A stretch of DNA of 64,000 nucleotides from positions 456,050-520,049 of the forward strand of contig KV908348.1 in assembly GCA_002005505.1 (NCBI GenBank). The letters run 5' to 3'. Below, piece by piece: positions 55,366-64,000 of the stretch (positions are counted from its first letter, which is position 1; each line of letters begins with the position of its first letter). The notes under the pieces are model-generated. The model did not search any database, was not told the origin of the DNA, and saw only the letters and a program-made list of their open reading frames with translations. This DNA comes from Botryococcus braunii. Lineage: Eukaryota > Chlorophyta > Trebouxiophyceae. The position numbers and the translations under genes were made by a program.

Positions 55366-58300
55366 TTTCGAAATCTTAATAAAGAGCTATAACATTCCCA
55401 CCCCTCCTCCCTCCCCCCCCCCCCCCTCTCTGTGTGTGTGTGTGGCACGCGCACGCTCTTGAAAGAGAGAGGGCCGGGGGGGGGGGGGGGGGGGGGGCTC
55501 CAGGAAATTGGTGTAGTGAAACCTTTCCCTATGTGGCTGTGTCAATAGCAGTATATGCATCTTAGAGTATTGGAGAAAATGGGTCTGTATGACTGCTTGA
55601 GGACTTTGAAGACCCATAGTTTGTAGTAGAGGTGGAGATGCAGTACGTAATTGCAGGCTTAACCTCTATGGAGGTGACATTTACAACGCATATGGTAGTA
55701 CAGATAATCTACAAAATTGATGGGGAGCATGAGGAAAGTCAGCATTGTACTGCATCTGTAACATGGAAAGGGAAGCGGTAAGAAGTCTTGTGAAGCAGCA
55801 GGGGAGGGGTTGGAAGGAGGGCAGGAAACGGAGATGCTTTACCAAAGAATATGATGGTTGGGGTGGGTGGGTGTGTGTGTGCGCGTTTGTTAATAAAAAG
55901 TTTACAGGGTCTCAAATGTGCGCATCAATTGTGTATGGAGAGTAATGACATCTAATCCTGTTCCGCAAACTACAGAGCAGACATTGGCAGTTGTGTTTGG
56001 ATGCTACCTCATTTGGGTTGTGCATCTGCAGCCTGCTGGAAGTGGATCATCCACAGGGGCTTTCCCTGAGTTTTTATTGACCCCGGCTGTGTCGTCTGGT
56101 GGTTGCATACATACCCCAAATATTGTGGGCATCAACAATCCCCCAAGCCAGTTTCGGGAGGACAAAAGGCTCCGGGTGCATGAAACACCTTTTGAAACCA
56201 GGTCCGCCCACCCTGCATCTGTGTGTCGCCCAAACGTGCACTGACTGAGTGGGCATGCTCTGCATGACCATCTGGCTTAATTGGCTCCTATCTGTACATT
56301 TTTCGCAAGAGCTATTTCAGAAATTGTACATCCTTCTGCGGTTTCATTCCAACATCTTCTGGCCATCTTATCGTCTTTGGGTCTGCCGACTACATGATAG
56401 TGGTTTTGATGAATGCGGAAGGCAGTGGCTGGAAACCTGATTTCTTGGAGATGCAGGGTGGAAAGCTTCATGCAGCAGGAGGACAGCTACAAGCGACGCT
56501 TGTCATTGGCCAGAGTACCTGCCACATGAAGCTATTGTGCCCGTCAGAGGAGAGAGTTGTTGCAAATAGGTAGTCATCGTGTCGTGGATGAAACAACTCA
56601 CGACTAAGTATTGTTGCCTTGTGCCCGTAAGAAACAGAAATTTGTTGCAAATGTGTAAGAGTCGCGAGTGAATCCCCTTTTGACTTTTGACTATTGCTTC
56701 AAGTAAAATGTGTCGTGGGACCGCAATGCTGATGAAACCCATCAAAAACAAACCGTGTCAGGGCGACCCATACGCGTGATACCGAGCTCACATGGTACTT
56801 CAAGCCTGCATGGCATGGCAGCCTGGGCAGCTGGACTTCCAAAAGCCTGGGTGTGCAGTTCTCGGTTGAAGGGGCAGACCAAACTAAAGTGTCTTTCATA
56901 GAGAACTGCAGCCTACTTAAGCTCTTCTGCTGTCGCAGCAGAATATGAAGGATAAAAGTGTTAGGGATAGTTGGACTTCACACAATATCAGACTTCGTGT
57001 TGCTGCATGTCTCACACGCTTTGCACTTGCTCTCTGGGAGCGAAGAAGTTTTGCAATGTGAGACGTCGGGCAAAGGCCCCAGGGGGTTTTCCAGGTTTAA
57101 CACACAGGCGCAACGGCCAAGAGCAGCACGTGTTTTGGAAAACGCCTGCTAAGATACTTTGAATCAGATCTAGATCCCCCGTTCACCAACCCGCCTAGTC
57201 TCTTGCTGATCAGATAGCCAACGTTGATGAAGCTTCTGAACCGGTTTTTAGGAAGATTCAGGCTTTGGAATTGCATCTTTGGGTATTGCGCTCATGAGGA
57301 TGATCAGGCCAAGCATTGTCCGGCCCTGTAATACACTGCTTGAGACCGCCAGTTGCACAAGCCGTGGTACGTCCCCGCCACATGTCAATTTTGGGCTGTG
57401 CACTGACATGTGCGCTTATGCCGCAACCCAAGCCTCACGGCAATGGGGCATCCATATATGCACAAGCTTGAGCCCGCACAGAATGCAGACCATGTGGTGC
57501 ACATTTCTCTTTTAATCCATTCAAAACCTCTGACTGATGAAATGAAGGCCACACCAACCCTCCACAGTCTTTGGTGACGAGCATCATGCACACGAAAACG
57601 AGCTATTGGAGCCCCACATCCACATTAACTCAACATCGAAGCACAAACAAATCACAAATAATCGAAGAACGGGGAAATCTCGAGAACAAAATCCCCTTCA
57701 TGATGCCGGCGACGGATGTGAGTCGCAAAATGAAGAACCAAGTGTCTACATCCAGGTCTTCCAGGAAAAGACACCCCGGCGAGAAAACTCGGTCAAAATG
57801 CTCCTCATCATGTTTAAATTGTAAAATCTGCGGAGCATTTTGGCATGTTTAAATGTGGATTCTTGCAAGACAGCAGTAGCAGTGTTCTGCAGTCTTGCCA
57901 TGAGTTGGATATTAAGTTCAGCTTCAAAAGGCACCACATTCTTTGCACATGAGATCTTTCCCCTCCCCCTGACAGATCCGGAGGCACCTCACTCTATCCC
58001 ACCGACGACGATACCTAGGCATATACAAAGGCTCGTCAGAATTGCTACCTCACAAAAGGGTCACAGATATCTGGCAAATACCCTGTTCAATTCCTCAGCA
58101 AACCCCAGGAAAACAGAATGACCCCCAAACAATTAGTCAAGGCACATTTCGAGAAACGTTGTGCCACCGTTGTCCGTGAAAAGAAAACTCTTCAGATCTG
58201 CAAATGTTAATTCAGGAAAGGCATGCTTCGTCGTATGTGGTACTTAAAACCCCACCATGCAAAAGCCAGCGCCACCTTCTGGGAATCAAAACCTTCAAGC

Positions 58301-58806
58301 AGGCGAAGTCCCCATGTGCACAGCAGATGGGGTTGGAGAAGAATTTAAACCTCGTAAACCCATAATCTTTCTCTTTGCCTCCAGCCACTTCAAGCTGCTT
58401 CAAAGCACCCCGGCAACATCCCCTCAACAATTTCTGTGGTAAACCGCAAATGGCCCAGCGTCAAATCCCACGGGTGTCAAATTGCCGATGGCAAACTCAC
58501 GAGACATTGGCCCTCAAGCATTAAGTGAGGATCCTACATCCCACTATTTTCAGACGACGTCAGAAACCCCCTCCCGCTCCAATATCATGGTTGAGAAATA
58601 AATAAAAGTCTTGGATGGTCGCAGCCAAAGGCAGTATGGTCATCCATTTCAGAATGCAAATGCTGCTTTCCCATTATATTCCCCACCCTTCTTGGCCCAG
58701 GCCGGCACCAGGGGTCCCATGGTCATGCACATTTACACGCACACATGTTGCAGGCGAGCAGCCCCGGCTGCCTGGCTCGACAAAGCCCCAACGAATCAAT
58801 CATGGA
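55366..58806. other. Region between convergent genes, no supported gene
   Basis: The region has homopolymer C and G runs at 55412-55426 and 55476-55498. Several open stretches of 60-110 codons occur, but none has a recognisable domain or consistent splice structure. AATAAATAAA at 58599-58608 could be a plus-strand polyadenylation signal. Confidence 0.4.

Positions 58807-64000
<5,194 letters not shown>

Overview
The window is nuclear DNA from a eukaryote. Host-type genes are split by GT-AG introns whose reading phases join exactly, there are no bacterial-style operons, and long CA/GT, CT and poly-G microsatellites are common. LTR and non-LTR retrotransposons fill the left three quarters. A microalga or related protist is plausible, perhaps a green alga, because of the retroelement types, the ankyrin-type protein and the ceramide synthase. 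The species cannot be fixed from sequence alone.

Left, 1-10.1 kb: a decayed LINE (APE endonuclease, reverse transcriptase, Cys/His C-terminus) is interrupted by a Copia solo LTR with a perfect 5-bp target duplication. Behind it lies a five-exon gene of unknown function. The LINE 3' part, this gene and most of a Ty3/gypsy LTR are duplicated in tandem with a period of 4,118 bp.

Middle, 10.1-32.1 kb: one Ty3/gypsy element (about 9.7 kb without insertions, 1,350-bp LTRs) holds two younger Copia elements. Copia-1 (7.0 kb, intact, minus strand) sits in its 5' LTR. Copia-3 (5.3 kb, gag-protease only) sits inside its PHD-finger codons. The gypsy polyprotein reads gag, protease, an adenine-methyltransferase-like domain, RT, RNase H and then a PHD finger. 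I see no integrase.

32.7-47.7 kb: a further Copia element of the Copia-3 family (Copia-4, minus strand, truncated) has its 5' LTR split by Copia-2 (plus strand, gag and pol). The 3' LTR of Copia-2 is itself split by 5.8 kb of other DNA that contains a 1.44-kb tandem duplication and pyrimidine-rich simple repeats.

Right, 47.7-64 kb: host-like DNA. It carries an ankyrin-like repeat gene (plus strand), a spliced Pro/Ser/Arg-rich gene of unknown function (plus strand), and the last seven exons of a LAG1/ceramide synthase gene (minus strand). The ceramide synthase introns are loaded with microsatellites and minisatellites.

The most unusual signals are three. The gypsy element joins a methyltransferase-like domain to a PHD finger. 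Every Copia LTR contains an internal duplication of 115-138 bp whose copies are placed exactly as if they bound an intron. Two Copia families have a primer-binding site matching the anticodon arm of initiator tRNA-Met.
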